A stretch of DNA of 64,000 nt from Candidatus Dormiibacterota bacterium (GTDB lineage: Bacteria; Chloroflexota; Dormibacteria; Dormibacterales; Dormibacteraceae), in the NCBI GenBank assembly GCA_003139695.1, contig PLJM01000006.1:248001-312000 (forward strand). The letters are read 5' to 3'. Both the position numbers and the translations under genes were made by a program. The notes beneath the pieces are model-generated. The model had not been told where the DNA came from, ran no database searches, and worked only from the letters and a program-made list of their open reading frames with translations. Shown here piece by piece: positions 1 through 7,822 of this stretch. Each line of letters starts with the position of its first letter. Within the stretch, counting starts at the first letter, position 1.

Positions 1-2
1 TG

Positions 3-680
3 GGGCAGCGGATATTGCTCATCGATCTCGATGCGCAGGGCCACCTCACCCTGTACATGAAGCCCCCGAGCACGATCGAGAAGACCATTTACGACCTGCT
101 CGTCGATCCCGAAACCACCGTCACCGACGTCGTGCAGGAAGCGCCGCAGATGGGCGTGCACTACATCCCTGCCAATGTCGAGCTGGCCGGCGCGGAGAAC
201 CAGATGATCAACGAGATCGGCCGCGAAAGCATCCTGCGCGACAAGCTCGAAGCGGCGCAGAAGCGATACGACTTCATCATCATCGACTGCCCGCCTTCGC
301 TCGACCTGATCGTGATCAACGCGCTGGTCGCAGCCGACGAGGTCCTGGTTCCACTGCAGGCGGAGTTCCTCGCTCTCAGGGGCATGCAGGAGCTGCTGAT
401 CACGATGGAGCGCGTCAAGCGCAGGCTAAACCCGCGGCTCGAGCTCACCGGCATCCTCCCGACTCTCTACAAGCAGCGCGCTCTCCATTCGCAGGAGGTG
501 CTCGCGGCGGTCAGAGAAAAGTACGGCGACAAGGTGTACGACTTCGGCATCACCGACTCGATACGTTTTGCCGAGACTCCGCTCGCCGGTCAATCGATAC
601 TGCAGTACGCCAAAGACTCAGATGGGGCGAGGTCATACCGTGCGCTCGCCGCCAAAGTGTTGGAGAATCACAGGTTGTGA
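3..680 (+). CDS. parA: ParA/Soj-type partition ATPase, 5' end cut by window edge
   Basis: Deviant-Walker ATPase of the ParA/Soj family, which drives chromosome or plasmid segregation on the nucleoid. The frame is open to the left edge, so the P-loop lies outside; the first visible codons read GQRILLIDLDAQGH, the strand that follows the P-loop in this family. IIIDCPPS near visible residue 90 is the Walker B-type motif, and the VLVPLQAEFLALRG stretch is typical of the family. A TTG at 15 is an internal codon, not the true start. The stop overlaps the GTG of the next gene, so the two are probably translationally coupled. No parB is visible downstream, so it could be an orphan ParA with another cargo. 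Confidence 0.9.
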   Translation, partial: GQRILLIDLDAQGHLTLYMKPPSTIEKTIYDLLVDPETTVTDVVQEAPQMGVHYIPANVELAGAENQMINEIGRESILRDKLEAAQKRYDFIIIDCPPSLDLIVINALVAADEVLVPLQAEFLALRGMQELLITMERVKRRLNPRLELTGILPTLYKQRALHSQEVLAAVREKYGDKVYDFGITDSIRFAETPLAGQSILQYAKDSDGARSYRALAAKVLENHRL

Positions 681-973
681 CCACTTTCAAGCGCGTATCC
701 CTCGCAGGCTCTGAAGAGCTGTTCCGGCCGACTCGTCCGCAGGTCGTCAGCGACACCGACGACGTGATCATGGAGGCGGTCGACCGTCCCGCGAAGGTGA
801 AGGAGGTCGTCTACCGGACTCTCCAGTTCACAGAAGAGGAGATCGCCCTTCTGCTCGAGGCGATACAGACTGCGAAATACCCGGACCGGGCGCGAGCCAA
901 GCCGGCGCTCGACAAGTTCGACTACCTGGACGCGTTGCGGATCAAGGTCCAGGGCGAGAGCGGCGCTCAATAG
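677..973 (+). CDS. small conserved-type protein coupled to parA
   Basis: A 98-residue acidic protein of unknown function. It starts with GTG at 677, overlapping the parA stop by four bases (GTGA), which argues that it is real and co-translated with parA. There is no signal peptide or membrane segment. The central part (about residues 45-65, TLQFTEEEIALLLEAIQTA) looks like an amphipathic helix. The position suggests a ParA partner or cargo adaptor, but nothing in the sequence proves this. A structured repeat begins eight bases after the stop. Confidence 0.7.
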   Translation: MTTFKRVSLAGSEELFRPTRPQVVSDTDDVIMEAVDRPAKVKEVVYRTLQFTEEEIALLLEAIQTAKYPDRARAKPALDKFDYLDALRIKVQGESGAQ

Positions 974-980
974 AGCGCCT

Positions 981-1150
981 TATGAGAGAAGACCCAGATG
1001 GTCTTCTCTCATCGCCGGGCGCTTCGCGCGCGGCTGCTCTTAATCCGGCTTAGGATGGGATTAATTACGAGATGGTCGCTCCACGCAACGCCTGGCGTGG
1101 TGTAGAACCAAGTCATGGCCGGGGAGACCCGGCCAACCCTGCCACGCTAG
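981..1150 (+). repeat. dispersed structured 3'-UTR repeat, copy A
   Basis: Begins eight bases after the preceding stop. Hairpin 1 is a perfect 13-bp stem (982-994 with 1000-1012, 5-nt loop). A conserved GC-rich block containing CGCTTCGCGCG follows, then a variable hairpin (CCACGC/GCGTGG near 1081-1100), then hairpin 3 (GGCCGGG-gaga-CCCGGCC near 1117-1134), ending in GCCACGCTAG. The same order is found in four other full copies (10180, 42401, 43325, 53686). The first 62 bases are identical to copy E, 52.7 kb away. Confidence 0.9.
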
Positions 1151-1163
1151 TTGGGGGCTTCCG

Positions 1164-1265
1164 TTAGCGCTTCCGGGCTCGGCGCCTGATGTATCGGTAG
1201 GTCCAGAACAGGCAAATCAGCAGCAGCGCGCTCCCAAAGGCGACGACCGCAACTCGCTGGTCCAC
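1164..1265 (-). CDS. possible very small membrane protein
   Basis: A 33-codon frame with a GTG start at 1265. It has one hydrophobic stretch (VVAFGSALLLICLFW, residues 6-20) followed by a strongly basic tail (YRYIRRRARKR), the profile of a single-pass micropeptide with the tail inside. It lies between repeat A and the divergent MBL gene, in a gap otherwise empty of genes. No homologue is recognised and the frame may be accidental, but the hydrophobic-then-basic pattern is better than expected for non-coding DNA. Confidence 0.35.
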   Translation of the reverse strand: MDQRVAVVAFGSALLLICLFWTYRYIRRRARKR

Positions 1266-1309
1266 GACGGCAATAGTGATCGCTCCGCTTGTCGTAGATT
1301 GCTGTTGGC

Positions 1310-1894
1310 ATGAAGCTCGGCATCGTCAAGGTGAAGCTCGACCGCGAGGTCAACGCCTACGTAGTGGCCGACTCGACGACCAAAGAGGCGATAGTCATCG
1401 ATCCCGGGCTGCCGGTTGACAAGCTCGTCGACCAGGTCAAAGGGTTCAAGGTCCGCTTCATCGTCGCCACCCACTGCCATCCCGGCCACGTCGCCGGCAA
1501 AGATGACTTGAAGGAGCTCACCGGTGGCCTGACCGCCATTCACTCCGCCGACGCCAAGCAGTTCCTGCGGTCGGCCGACAAGTACCTCTTCGACGGTGAT
1601 GAGCTCGAGTTCGGTGAGTTCAAGCTTTCGGTCATGCACACTCCCGGCCACACGCCGGGCAGCGTTTGCTACGTCGTCGCCAACCACGCTTTTGTGGGCG
1701 ACACGATCCTCGCCGGTGGCATCGGCAAGCAGACGCCTGAGACCGACCTTCGCCGCCAGATGATGAGCATCGGCACGAAGCTCTTGCGACTGCCGCCGAC
1801 GACCGCGCTCTACCCGGGACACGGGCCGGCCACGAGCCTGGAACGCGAGCTGGCGCAAAACCCGATCTTCCGAGGAGCAGGCGCGCGGGCTTAG
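1310..1894 (+). CDS. metallo-beta-lactamase-fold hydrolase, glyoxalase II-like
   Basis: A 194-residue single-domain MBL-fold protein of the size of hydroxyacylglutathione hydrolase-like enzymes that hydrolyse thioesters or similar small substrates in the cytoplasm. The metal motif near residue 55 reads THCHPGH where the family has HxHxDH, so the metal-2 aspartate is Gly. Later ligands look intact: MHTPGHTPGS (about 105-114), GD in VGDTIL (about 128) and PGHGP (about 165-170). Activity may therefore be altered or use one metal. ATG at 1310 is preceded by TAGATT nine bases upstream, consistent with leaderless transcription. Confidence 0.8.
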   Translation: MKLGIVKVKLDREVNAYVVADSTTKEAIVIDPGLPVDKLVDQVKGFKVRFIVATHCHPGHVAGKDDLKELTGGLTAIHSADAKQFLRSADKYLFDGDELEFGEFKLSVMHTPGHTPGSVCYVVANHAFVGDTILAGGIGKQTPETDLRRQMMSIGTKLLRLPPTTALYPGHGPATSLERELAQNPIFRGAGARA

Positions 1895-1904
1895 CGAGCG
1901 GCGC

Positions 1905-3317
1905 TCACGATGGTTTCACCATTCGACCTATCGGTCCGCCAACTGCTCGTCCTTTCTTAACGACGAGCCGGCCGCGCACGTAAACCTCGACGATCGAGAA
2001 GCTCGACTCCAGGCCCTCCATGGCTCCGTGCTTTTGCTTTGATCGCATCAGCGCCGGCCGGAAAACGGTGCCGCGCCGGGGATCCACGATCGCCAGGTCG
2101 GCGTCGAACCCCGGAGAGATCCGGCCCTTGCTCTCCTGCAGGCCGATGAGCACCGCCGGCGCCTCGGCCACCCACTTCAGGGCTTTCCACACATCTCCCA
2201 ATCGCTTGGCCAGCTCGAGACTGCTGAGGTAGAGCGTCTGGACCCCTGGGCTGCCGGCCGCGGCATCTTCCAGCGGCCTTGCCTTCTCGGCGTCGGAGTG
2301 TGGTGCGTGGTCTGTCGCGACGATCCTGATCACTCCCTGGTCGACGGCTTCGATGAGGGCCTGCCGATCCACTGCCGTGCGAACTGGCGGATACACCTTC
2401 ATCGACGTTCCCAGCTGGGTGAAGTCGGCGTCCGACCGCCACAGGTATTGGGGGCACGTCTCGAGGCTCAACGTCGACCCGTCCCGCATCGCCACCTCCG
2501 CAGCCCTCAAGCCGAGCGAGCTCGACAGGTGCGCGATGTGCAGGCGGGCGCCAAACGAGTCGGCGATCGCGGCCGCCGCGGCAATGGCGACGGCTTCGGC
2601 CTCCGGCGGGCGGGACGCAAGCACGTCGGCGTACGACTCGAGTGGTCGTCTGAACGCGGCCAGGATGCCGGGATCTTCGGCGTGGATGACCAGCGGCAGG
2701 CCCAAGGCGGCGACCACCGGCGCGAGCCGGAGAAGGGTGCCGTAATCCGGCGGGGACTCCAGGTCGGGGTCGTCAGAGTCAGGCGCGTACATGACCTGTC
2801 TGCGGCTGCGGCTGAAGGCATAGCCGAGATAAGCCTTGAACCCGGTAGCGCCGGCCTGCGCCAGGCTTTCGAGCTGATCCGCGGTCGAGCTGGAGCGGAT
2901 GAGTCCCCACAAGCCAAAGTCCACACGGGCCTTGCTGTGTGCGAGGGCGGCTTTGGATTCCAGCACGCCGCCAGAATCGACTCCAGGAATCGTGTTGGGC
3001 ATGTCGACCACGGTGGTAACGCCGCCGGCGGCCGCCGCCAGCGTGAGGGTGCCGAAGTCTTCCTTCTCTGGAAAGCCGGGATCGCGTCCGTGGACGTGAA
3101 CATCGATCGCGCCCGGCAGCACGTACATCCCGATCGCGTCCATGACCCTTGAGCCAGCAGGATGCCTGGTGCTGTGCTCCTCCAACGCAGTGATCACGCC
3201 GTCGGAAATGTGAACGTCAACCTGACGCGGACCATCGGCGGTGCCGACCGTCCCCCCGGCGATGACGAGCTCAGTCAACGGATGGAAGGGAACCAGCGGT
3301 TCCCTCCCATAACCCAC
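1905..3317 (-). CDS. pyrC: dihydroorotase (or allantoinase-like amidohydrolase)
   Basis: Cyclic amidohydrolase of the dihydroorotase/allantoinase/hydantoinase superfamily, up to 470 residues, expected to close carbamoyl-aspartate to dihydroorotate in pyrimidine synthesis. The metal motif DVHVHGRDPG (about residues 72-81), GFKAYLGY (candidate carbamylated Lys), PLVIHAED, IAHLSS and TDHAPH are all present. Adjacent pyrE supports dihydroorotase over allantoinase. The GTG at 3317 gives 14 extra N-terminal codons; family proteins start near ELVIAGG, so a TTG at 3278 is an alternative. The extra codons coincide with a palindrome related to hairpin 1 of the dispersed repeat. Confidence 0.85.
   Translation of the reverse strand: MGYGREPLVPFHPLTELVIAGGTVGTADGPRQVDVHISDGVITALEEHSTRHPAGSRVMDAIGMYVLPGAIDVHVHGRDPGFPEKEDFGTLTLAAAAGGVTTVVDMPNTIPGVDSGGVLESKAALAHSKARVDFGLWGLIRSSSTADQLESLAQAGATGFKAYLGYAFSRSRRQVMYAPDSDDPDLESPPDYGTLLRLAPVVAALGLPLVIHAEDPGILAAFRRPLESYADVLASRPPEAEAVAIAAAAAIADSFGARLHIAHLSSSLGLRAAEVAMRDGSTLSLETCPQYLWRSDADFTQLGTSMKVYPPVRTAVDRQALIEAVDQGVIRIVATDHAPHSDAEKARPLEDAAAGSPGVQTLYLSSLELAKRLGDVWKALKWVAEAPAVLIGLQESKGRISPGFDADLAIVDPRRGTVFRPALMRSKQKHGAMEGLESSFSIVEVYVRGRLVVKKGRAVGGPIGRMVKPS
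3288..3312 (-). repeat. hairpin-1 remnant of the dispersed repeat
   Basis: Read on the minus strand this is TATGGGAGGGAACC-gct-GGTTCCC, a perfect 7-bp stem (3288-3294 with 3298-3304) that matches the first arm of copies B-D (TATGAGAGGGAACC) at 13 of 14 positions. The rest of the repeat is missing. It overlaps the possible N-terminal extension of the dihydroorotase gene. Confidence 0.5.
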
Positions 3318-3422
3318 CTTCCGGGGATGCGATTTTCTGAATGTTTACTCCATGCCACGCAAAGTCTTGGGGAAGGACGCGGGTTAGACGGCCCGGCGAA
3401 GCCAGGCCTACCGGCCGCGCTC

Positions 3423-3959
3423 TTAATCAAGTTCCAGGTCAGCTATTCGGAACAGTGGGGAGTACGGGATGCCTGCGTTTCGGATGTTCTCCTCTCCCCC
3501 TTCGCCACGGTCGAGCACGACCACGAGGTGGATCACCTCCACCCCCGCGTCACGCAAGACCTGCGCGGAGCGCAGCGAGTCGCCACCGGTGGTGACGACG
3601 TCTTCGATCACGGTGACCCGGTCGCCGGGCTCAAACCGTCCTTCGATCTGCTTTGAGGTTCCGTATCCCTTCGGCTCCTTGCGGACGAGCACCAGTGGCA
3701 TGCCCGACTCCATCGACACTGCGCCGCCCAAGAGCACCGCTCCCAGCTCCGGCGCGGCCAGGCGCTGCGTTTCCGCGGGGACCAGACGCGCCAGGTGCTT
3801 GCCAAGGCGGCGGAGAATGGCCGGTTCGGTCTCGAACAGGAACTTGTCGAAGTAGCGGTTTGACCGCTTGCCGGAACGAAGAACGAAATCGCCCTTCAGA
3901 TAGGAGGCTTTGACGAGCTCGCGTCCCAGCTCGCGCATCTCGGATGCTCGGGTCTCCAC
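3423..3959 (-). CDS. pyrE: orotate phosphoribosyltransferase
   Basis: Type I phosphoribosyltransferase of 178 residues that joins orotate and PRPP to give OMP. The PRPP-binding loop VIEDVVTTGGDS (about residues 115-126) is exact, GAVLLGGAVS and VLVRKEPKGYGTSKQIEG (catalytic loop with Lys) match the family, and LRSGKRSNRYFDK is the N-terminal orotate-side motif. The GTG at 3959 is supported by TAGATT exactly seven bases upstream on the minus strand. It lies immediately upstream of the dihydroorotase gene with a gap of about 105 bp, forming a pyrimidine pair. Confidence 0.95.
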   Translation of the reverse strand: METRASEMRELGRELVKASYLKGDFVLRSGKRSNRYFDKFLFETEPAILRRLGKHLARLVPAETQRLAAPELGAVLLGGAVSMESGMPLVLVRKEPKGYGTSKQIEGRFEPGDRVTVIEDVVTTGGDSLRSAQVLRDAGVEVIHLVVVLDRGEGGEENIRNAGIPYSPLFRIADLELD

Positions 3960-3966
3960 GCCACGT

Positions 3967-3972
3967 AATCTA
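3967..3972 (-). promoter_or_regulatory. leaderless -10 box of pyrE
   Basis: TAGATT followed by seven bases and then the GTG start. This is the TANNNT-N7-start arrangement known for leaderless mRNAs, where transcription begins at or next to the start codon. Confidence 0.55.
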
Positions 3973-3980
3973 GCCGATGG

Positions 3981-4283
3981 ATGTCCTCACCCTTGACGGT
4001 CGGCCTGCTCAGGGTCGTCCTCCATCTGCCTGACAGCGGTTCGCTGAAATCCAAACGCCAGGTCGTGAGCGGTCTCCTCAAGCGCTTGCGGCAGGAGCAT
4101 CACGTCTCGGCCGCGGAGGTTGGCGAGCTGGATCGCTGGCAGCTGGCCGAGCTGGCGGTCGCCACGGTGAGCGCGAGTGGCAGGCATGCGGACGAGGTGC
4201 TGGCCTCAGTGTTGTCCTACGTGGAGTCGCACAGCGACGGCGCGCGCATCACCGACGTTTCCACCGAGCTGATACGCGTGTGA
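3981..4283 (+). CDS. DUF503 (YlxP-like) protein
   Basis: A 100-residue protein of the DUF503/YlxP family, a small ferredoxin-like-fold protein often found near translation and ribosome-binding-factor genes; function not firmly established. Family signatures visible are the N-terminal VGLLRVVLHLPDSGSLKSKR (the SLKxKR motif) and the C-terminal ARITDVSTELI. It is divergent from pyrE, and its stop overlaps the GTG of the helicase gene by four bases, so the two are coupled. TAATCT lies nine bases before the ATG. Confidence 0.8.
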   Translation: MSSPLTVGLLRVVLHLPDSGSLKSKRQVVSGLLKRLRQEHHVSAAEVGELDRWQLAELAVATVSASGRHADEVLASVLSYVESHSDGARITDVSTELIRV

Positions 4284-6682
4284 AGACGGCAAACTCGCTC
4301 GTCGAAGAGTTCGAGGCGACGCTGCCTTTCAAGCTCGACGAATTTCAGCGTGAGGCCATCGACAAGCTCGACCGCGGCCCGGGCGGCGTCCTGGTCAGCG
4401 CTCCCACCTCGAGCGGCAAGACCGTGGTCGCCGAGTACGCGATCTTCAGGGCATTGCGCGCCGGCTCGAAGGTGATTTACACGACACCGCTCAAGGCGCT
4501 GAGCAACCAGAAGTATCACGACTTCGTCAGGGAGTACGGCGAGGCGACCGTCGGACTGGTCACCGGCGAGAACTCGATCAACCCCGACGCACCCGTGGTC
4601 GTGATGACGACCGAGATCCTGCGCAACCTGATCTACGAAGACCTGAGGAGGCTCGACATGGTCTCGCACGTGGTCCTCGACGAGGTCCACTACATCGACG
4701 ATTTCCCACGTGGGTCGGTCTGGGAAGAGATCGTCATCCAGGCGCCGACGACCATCAAGCTCGTGGGCCTGTCAGCAACGATTGGGAACTTTCGCGAGAT
4801 CGCCGAGTGGATGGCCGAGAACCGCGGCGGCATGGAGACCGTGTTCCACAACGTGCGACCCGTGGAGCTCAAGCTCTGGCTCGCCATCAACAACCGGCTT
4901 TTGCCCCTCTTCAAAGGTGATGGCGCCATCGACCAGCGCACATGGAGCAAAGCGGCAGAGGAAGAGGAGGCTTCGTATCGCGTCGGGCGCTATAGCAGGC
5001 TGCCCTCCAACGACCTGCTGCATGTGATCGAAGAGTTGAAGCGAGGCGACATGCTGCCCGCGATCTATTTCATCTTCTCGCGCCGCGGCTGCCGCGAAGC
5101 CCTCCAGCGATGTTCGTACCACGACATTGACCTCACCACCGCTGACGAGAAGGCAGAGATCGACAAAGTTGCGGCGGCTCGGCTCGAGGGTCTCACCGAC
5201 CACGACGAGGAAGCGCTGTTTCGCCGCATGGTCGACGCCCGCCTCCTGCGCCGAGGACTGGCCGAGCACCACGCGGGTCTCCTTCCGTACCACAAGGAAA
5301 TGGTCGAGGAGCTCTTCCAGCGTGGTCTCATCAAGGTGGTCTTTGCGACCGAGACCCTGTCGCTCGGCATCAACATGCCTGCGCGCGGGGTGGTCGTCTC
5401 ATCGTTCAGCAAGTTCGACGGCACCAACTTTTCGAACCTCACCACGGGTGAGCTCACCCAGCTCATGGGGCGCGCCGGCCGCCGCGGTATCGACGTCATC
5501 GGGCACGGCGTCATCCTCAAGGAATCGGACGTGGAGATCGGCACCATTTACGAGGTCGCGATGGGCGCGACGCTGGTGGTCGAGTCCAAGTTCCTGCCCA
5601 GCTACAACATGGCGCTCAACCTGCTGCGCATCTACACGCCTGAGCAGGCGGAAGCTCTGATGGAGCGATCGTTCGGCCAGTTCCAAAAGCGTCTTGCGGA
5701 GGAGAGGACCAAGGAGCGGCTCATCAACGTGCGAGACAGGCTCGCGGACATCCGCAAGATGTGGAACGACAGCGAGATCTCGATCGATGAGGTCGCCCAG
5801 TACTTCAAGCTCGAAGACCGGCGAAGGGCGATCAGGATCGAGCTCAGACGGCTGCGTCGCGAGGCGGGCGCCGAACGGCGTGGGAGGCGCGGGAACCACT
5901 CGCGCACGCTTGGGTCCGCTGGGCGTCTTTTGCAGAAGCTCGAGATCGAGGCCAAAGGCCTGCTCGAGCGGCAACGCAAGCTGAAGCTGGTGCACTCGCC
6001 TAGATTTGGTGAGTACTTGACCAAGTACGCCGAGATCCGCACGCTGCAAAAGGAGCTCGACGGCGGCGAGCGCGAGCTCAAGGGTCAAATGGACGAGTAC
6101 GCGCGCAAGCTGCGCCGGCTCTGCCGGATCCTGACCGAGACCGGGTTCCTCGCCCAGGACCGGCCTACCGACAAGGGCCTGTTCGCGTCGCGCATCTACG
6201 GTGAGAACACGATCCTCGTCGCGGAGGCGGTGTGGTTAGGGTGGCTGGAGGGACTCGCGCCCGAGGAGCTGTGCGCCGTTCTGATCATGCTGGCGGCCGA
6301 GGATCGCGAACGTGGCGGCCGAGATCGTCAGCAGCGGGGGCCGCGGCGGTATCCGACTCCCGCGATTGCGCAGACGGCGAGGCTGGTGCGGTCTTTGTAC
6401 TTCCGCTTCGCCGACATGGAGAGCGACCTCGACGAGCCCAACCTTCGCCAGCCATCGCACGACTACATCGACTTCGCGTACAGGTGGGCGGCCGGCGAGC
6501 AGCTGGACAAGATTCCGCTGCCGCCCAACGTCGACATCGGCGATGCGATCAAGGCGATGAAGAGCCTGTACTCGCTCTTGCGCCAGCTCGAGTGGGCAGT
6601 GCGCCAAGCGAAATCTCCTCTGTTCGAGACCGTCGCCCGCGCGGTGGCGCAGATGGAGCGAGACGTTATAAAGCGGACGTGA
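4280..6682 (+). CDS. DExH-box superfamily 2 helicase (HelY/Ski2/Mtr4-like)
   Basis: An 800-residue Ski2-like superfamily 2 helicase, probably acting on RNA in processing or decay, as suggested for the actinobacterial HelY group. Walker A is APTSSGKT (about residues 41-48), the DEVH box LDEVHYID is near 135, GLSATIG (motif III) near 160, and the C-terminal RecA motifs ATETLSLGINMPAR and QLMGRAGRRGID are near 355 and 395. The region from about 470 to 650 is charged and helical (arch/stalk-like) and the C-terminus corresponds to the Ski2 winged-helix and helical bundle. It starts at GTG 4280, overlapping the DUF503 stop. Confidence 0.93.
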   Translation: MKTANSLVEEFEATLPFKLDEFQREAIDKLDRGPGGVLVSAPTSSGKTVVAEYAIFRALRAGSKVIYTTPLKALSNQKYHDFVREYGEATVGLVTGENSINPDAPVVVMTTEILRNLIYEDLRRLDMVSHVVLDEVHYIDDFPRGSVWEEIVIQAPTTIKLVGLSATIGNFREIAEWMAENRGGMETVFHNVRPVELKLWLAINNRLLPLFKGDGAIDQRTWSKAAEEEEASYRVGRYSRLPSNDLLHVIEELKRGDMLPAIYFIFSRRGCREALQRCSYHDIDLTTADEKAEIDKVAAARLEGLTDHDEEALFRRMVDARLLRRGLAEHHAGLLPYHKEMVEELFQRGLIKVVFATETLSLGINMPARGVVVSSFSKFDGTNFSNLTTGELTQLMGRAGRRGIDVIGHGVILKESDVEIGTIYEVAMGATLVVESKFLPSYNMALNLLRIYTPEQAEALMERSFGQFQKRLAEERTKERLINVRDRLADIRKMWNDSEISIDEVAQYFKLEDRRRAIRIELRRLRREAGAERRGRRGNHSRTLGSAGRLLQKLEIEAKGLLERQRKLKLVHSPRFGEYLTKYAEIRTLQKELDGGERELKGQMDEYARKLRRLCRILTETGFLAQDRPTDKGLFASRIYGENTILVAEAVWLGWLEGLAPEELCAVLIMLAAEDRERGGRDRQQRGPRRYPTPAIAQTARLVRSLYFRFADMESDLDEPNLRQPSHDYIDFAYRWAAGEQLDKIPLPPNVDIGDAIKAMKSLYSLLRQLEWAVRQAKSPLFETVARAVAQMERDVIKRT

Positions 6683-6697
6683 TGCAGACTAGGTAGC

Positions 6698-7822
6698 GTG
6701 CCCTCTAAGAAACGCAGGATTCTCGTTACCGGGGTGGCTCGATGGTGGGGTGCGCTCGTCGTGCAGCGCCTCGTCGAGGACCCGGACGTCGCCGAGGTGA
6801 TTGGCATCGACATCCGCGAACCTCGTTACGACCTGGGGCGCGCCGACTACCTCAAGCTCGACATCCGCCACTCGCTGATCGGCAAGCTGGTTCGTTCGGT
6901 CGGCATCGACACCGTCGTGCACGCGCTGACCCGCGTCGATTCGTTCGACATGGATCCGCGGCGGGCGCATGAGGTGAATGTGATCGGCACGCTCAACCTG
7001 CTGGCAGGTTGCGCGGGGGCGGGTAGTCCGGTGACCCGCTTCATCCTCAAGTCCTCTAGCCACGTCTATGGATCGCGCCCCGACTTGCCCACAGGGATCC
7101 GCGAGGACCATCGACTCGACAGCAACTCGCGGCATCAGTTCGTGCGGGACATCGTCGAGGTCGAGTCGTACGTCAACGACTTCGCGGCGCGCAACGCCGC
7201 CATCGACATCCTTGTGCTTCGTTTTGGCAACAGCCTCAATCCGGATGAGCCCCAGCCCCTCGCCAGGTACCTCGACCTCGAGGTGGTGCCGACGATTGCG
7301 GGCTACGACCCGACCTTCCAGCTCACCCATCGCGATGACTGCGTCGAAGCAATGCGGCTGGCGGTCAAACGCGGCCCTGCCGGTGCGTACAACATCGCCG
7401 CGTCTGGCGCGGAGCCGCTCTCCAAGCTGCTCGACGATGCCGGGAAGCTGCATGCGCCGCTGATCCCGCCTTTTGGCGTCGACCTGGCGGCCTTCGCGCT
7501 CAGGAAGGCGGGCATCGCGTCCCTCTCACCCCAGCTGATCGACCTGCTGCGCTGGGGACGGGTGCTCTCGACCGCGAAGGCCTCCCGTCTTCTCGGCTTT
7601 CGCGCCGCGCGAGACACCAAGGCCGCGTTCGAGGAGTACATCTCGCAGCGACGGGTGCTGCGCTACACGCCAGACAACCAGGGCTATCAGTACGAGAAGG
7701 AGCTGGAAGACTTCATCCACTCAAGAGCGCCAGGCTCAGAGAACGGCGAATCGGACGAAGAGTTGGTCGAGGAGGCTAAGGCTCCCCCCCGCCACCATCA
7801 ATCACGAGCACCTCGCCGTTGA
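6698..7822 (+). CDS. extended-SDR NAD-dependent epimerase/dehydratase, GalE2-like
   Basis: A 374-residue extended short-chain dehydrogenase resembling the mycobacterial GalE2-type protein, a family whose substrate is unclear. The nucleotide motif is ILVTGVARWWGA rather than GxxGxxG. GRADYLKLDIRH, VVHALT, and KSSSHVYGS follow in the expected order. At the catalytic YxxxK position (about residues 146-150) the sequence reads HQFVRDIVE, so both Tyr and Lys appear to be replaced, as in some non-catalytic members. The GTG start at 6698 lies 15 bp after the helicase stop. The C-terminal tail (from about 340) is acidic, then basic. Confidence 0.8.
   Translation: MPSKKRRILVTGVARWWGALVVQRLVEDPDVAEVIGIDIREPRYDLGRADYLKLDIRHSLIGKLVRSVGIDTVVHALTRVDSFDMDPRRAHEVNVIGTLNLLAGCAGAGSPVTRFILKSSSHVYGSRPDLPTGIREDHRLDSNSRHQFVRDIVEVESYVNDFAARNAAIDILVLRFGNSLNPDEPQPLARYLDLEVVPTIAGYDPTFQLTHRDDCVEAMRLAVKRGPAGAYNIAASGAEPLSKLLDDAGKLHAPLIPPFGVDLAAFALRKAGIASLSPQLIDLLRWGRVLSTAKASRLLGFRAARDTKAAFEEYISQRRVLRYTPDNQGYQYEKELEDFIHSRAPGSENGESDEELVEEAKAPPRHHQSRAPRR

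Noticed and set aside
981-1150. Repeat family as IS or MITE
   Set aside because: No terminal inverted repeats, no target-site duplication and no transposase are visible, and position is always after a stop codon; an RNA-level element fits better, though mobility is not excluded.
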